DNA of 5,679 nt, from assembly GCA_016550405.1 (NCBI GenBank), contig JABXGX010000287.1:1-5679 (forward strand). The letters run 5' to 3'. The position numbers were made by a program, and so were the translations under genes. Origin of the DNA: an archaeon (GTDB lineage Archaea > Asgardarchaeota > Hermodarchaeia > Hermodarchaeales > Hermodarchaeaceae). Below the pieces are notes generated by a model. The model saw nothing but the letters and a program-made list of their open reading frames with translations. It did not search any database and was not told the DNA's origin. Positions 5,246 to 5,679 of this stretch are shown here, in pieces; the first letter of the stretch is position 1, and the number at the start of each line of letters is the position of its first letter.

Positions 5246-5679
5246 TCACTCGGTACCGATGTACTTGTCCACAGCATCCAGAAGAATTTGCATCATCTCT
5301 TCCTTCCGCTTCTGATCAATCGCCACCATCCCAAACGCCGGAATCCCCAAAATCCGCTCCACCAACTCCGGCGACAAGGCGCCCTCAAGGTCCTGCTTAT
5401 TCGCAATCGCCCACACCGGCACCCCAGGTGCATCCTTCCGAATCACATCCAAAATCTCTTTCGTCGCAATCACGTTATTCAACGTCGAATCTGTGATTAT
5501 AAATACGATGTCTGAACCCCGAAAATAAATCGTCCAGAGCCGGCGAAACCGCTCCTGCCCAGCAAAATCCCACAAAATTATCGAGTAGGTTCCGTAGCGT
5601 GTGGCTTCGATTTGTTCGATGCTGAGGGCGATGGTGGGGACGTATTCGGTGGGTGGGGCGCCGCCTTTGAGGAGTCGGA
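5246..5679 (-). CDS. Ras/Arf-like small GTPase, N-terminus outside the window
   Basis: The visible part is 143 residues, and the P-loop (G1) lies beyond the window edge. Visible motifs are switch I with its Thr (YVPT, T15), G3 WDFAGQE at 36-42, G4 NKQD at 93-96, and a G5-like VAID at 118-121 where a Ser-Ala-Lys or similar is usual. NKQD and WDxxGQ are typical of Arf/Sar-like members and of the expanded small GTPases of Asgard archaea. The residue after the G3 Gly is the catalytic Gln, so hydrolysis should be intact. No C-terminal cysteine for lipid attachment is present (ends YIGTE). It probably acts as a cytosolic switch in membrane or cytoskeletal regulation. The coding frame continues upstream of TTG 5575, so that codon is not the start. 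Third-position usage changes abruptly at about 5582. Confidence 0.9.
   Translation of the reverse strand, partial: RLLKGGAPPTEYVPTIALSIEQIEATRYGTYSIILWDFAGQERFRRLWTIYFRGSDIVFIITDSTLNNVIATKEILDVIRKDAPGVPVWAIANKQDLEGALSPELVERILGIPAFGMVAIDQKRKEEMMQILLDAVDKYIGTE

Noticed and set aside
5165..5515. + strand open frame of 116 codons rich in His, Arg and Pro
   Set aside because: It is antisense to the GTPase G4 region and has low-complexity composition typical of a shadow frame.

Overview
The window looks archaeal and most likely comes from an Asgard-type genome. The reasons are a Ras/Arf-like small GTPase with a WDxxGQ box and an NKQD box at the right edge, a compact winged-helix regulator, archaeal TATA boxes of the TTTATAAA type, TTG and GTG starts, and several one- or two-span surface proteins rich in N-glycosylation sequons with very basic cytoplasmic tails. 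No ribosomal or other marker gene is present, so the lineage is an inference and cannot be narrowed.

Layout. Left edge (+ strand): a small one-span membrane protein (1-192, its start possibly cut by the window) overlaps a 103-residue winged-helix regulator (161-472). A promoter region (473-663) leads to a 69-residue protein of unknown role (664-873), followed by a structured 3' region and a hairpin/T-run terminator (1003-1025). Centre (- strand, read from right to left): a likely operon of a sequon-rich membrane-anchored protein with a lysine/arginine tail (4357-3425), an ABC ATPase (3385-2453), a six-span ABC-2 permease (2460-1681) and a two-span surface protein (1676-1194). This is followed by an orphan open frame (1216-1019) that reads as the C-terminal stalk, membrane anchor and basic tail of a surface protein but has no start codon. 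Right edge: a very aromatic secreted protein (4943-4542, - strand), a divergent 89-residue helical protein (4962-5231, + strand), and the 3' part of the small GTPase (5679-5246, - strand).

How the genes may work together. The ATPase and permease together make a complete ABC-2 type transporter or ABC-type membrane remodeller. The genes on either side encode surface proteins that are translationally coupled or closely spaced, so they may be accessory or sensor subunits of the same complex. The substrate cannot be read from the sequence. The secreted aromatic protein appears to be transcribed separately: it has its own TATA box, which lies inside the first codons of the divergent gene and is placed exactly for a leaderless message beginning at GTG 4943.

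The most unusual signals are four. The start-less tail at 1019-1216 points to a decayed or recoded surface gene. The 133-residue secreted protein is extremely rich in Tyr and Trp. A divergent promoter is embedded in the neighbour's coding sequence. Third-position composition switches abruptly inside the GTPase gene (C/A-ending codons before about 5582, G/T-ending after), and the switch follows the DNA strand rather than gene direction. No tRNA, rRNA, CRISPR array, insertion sequence or integrase was seen.
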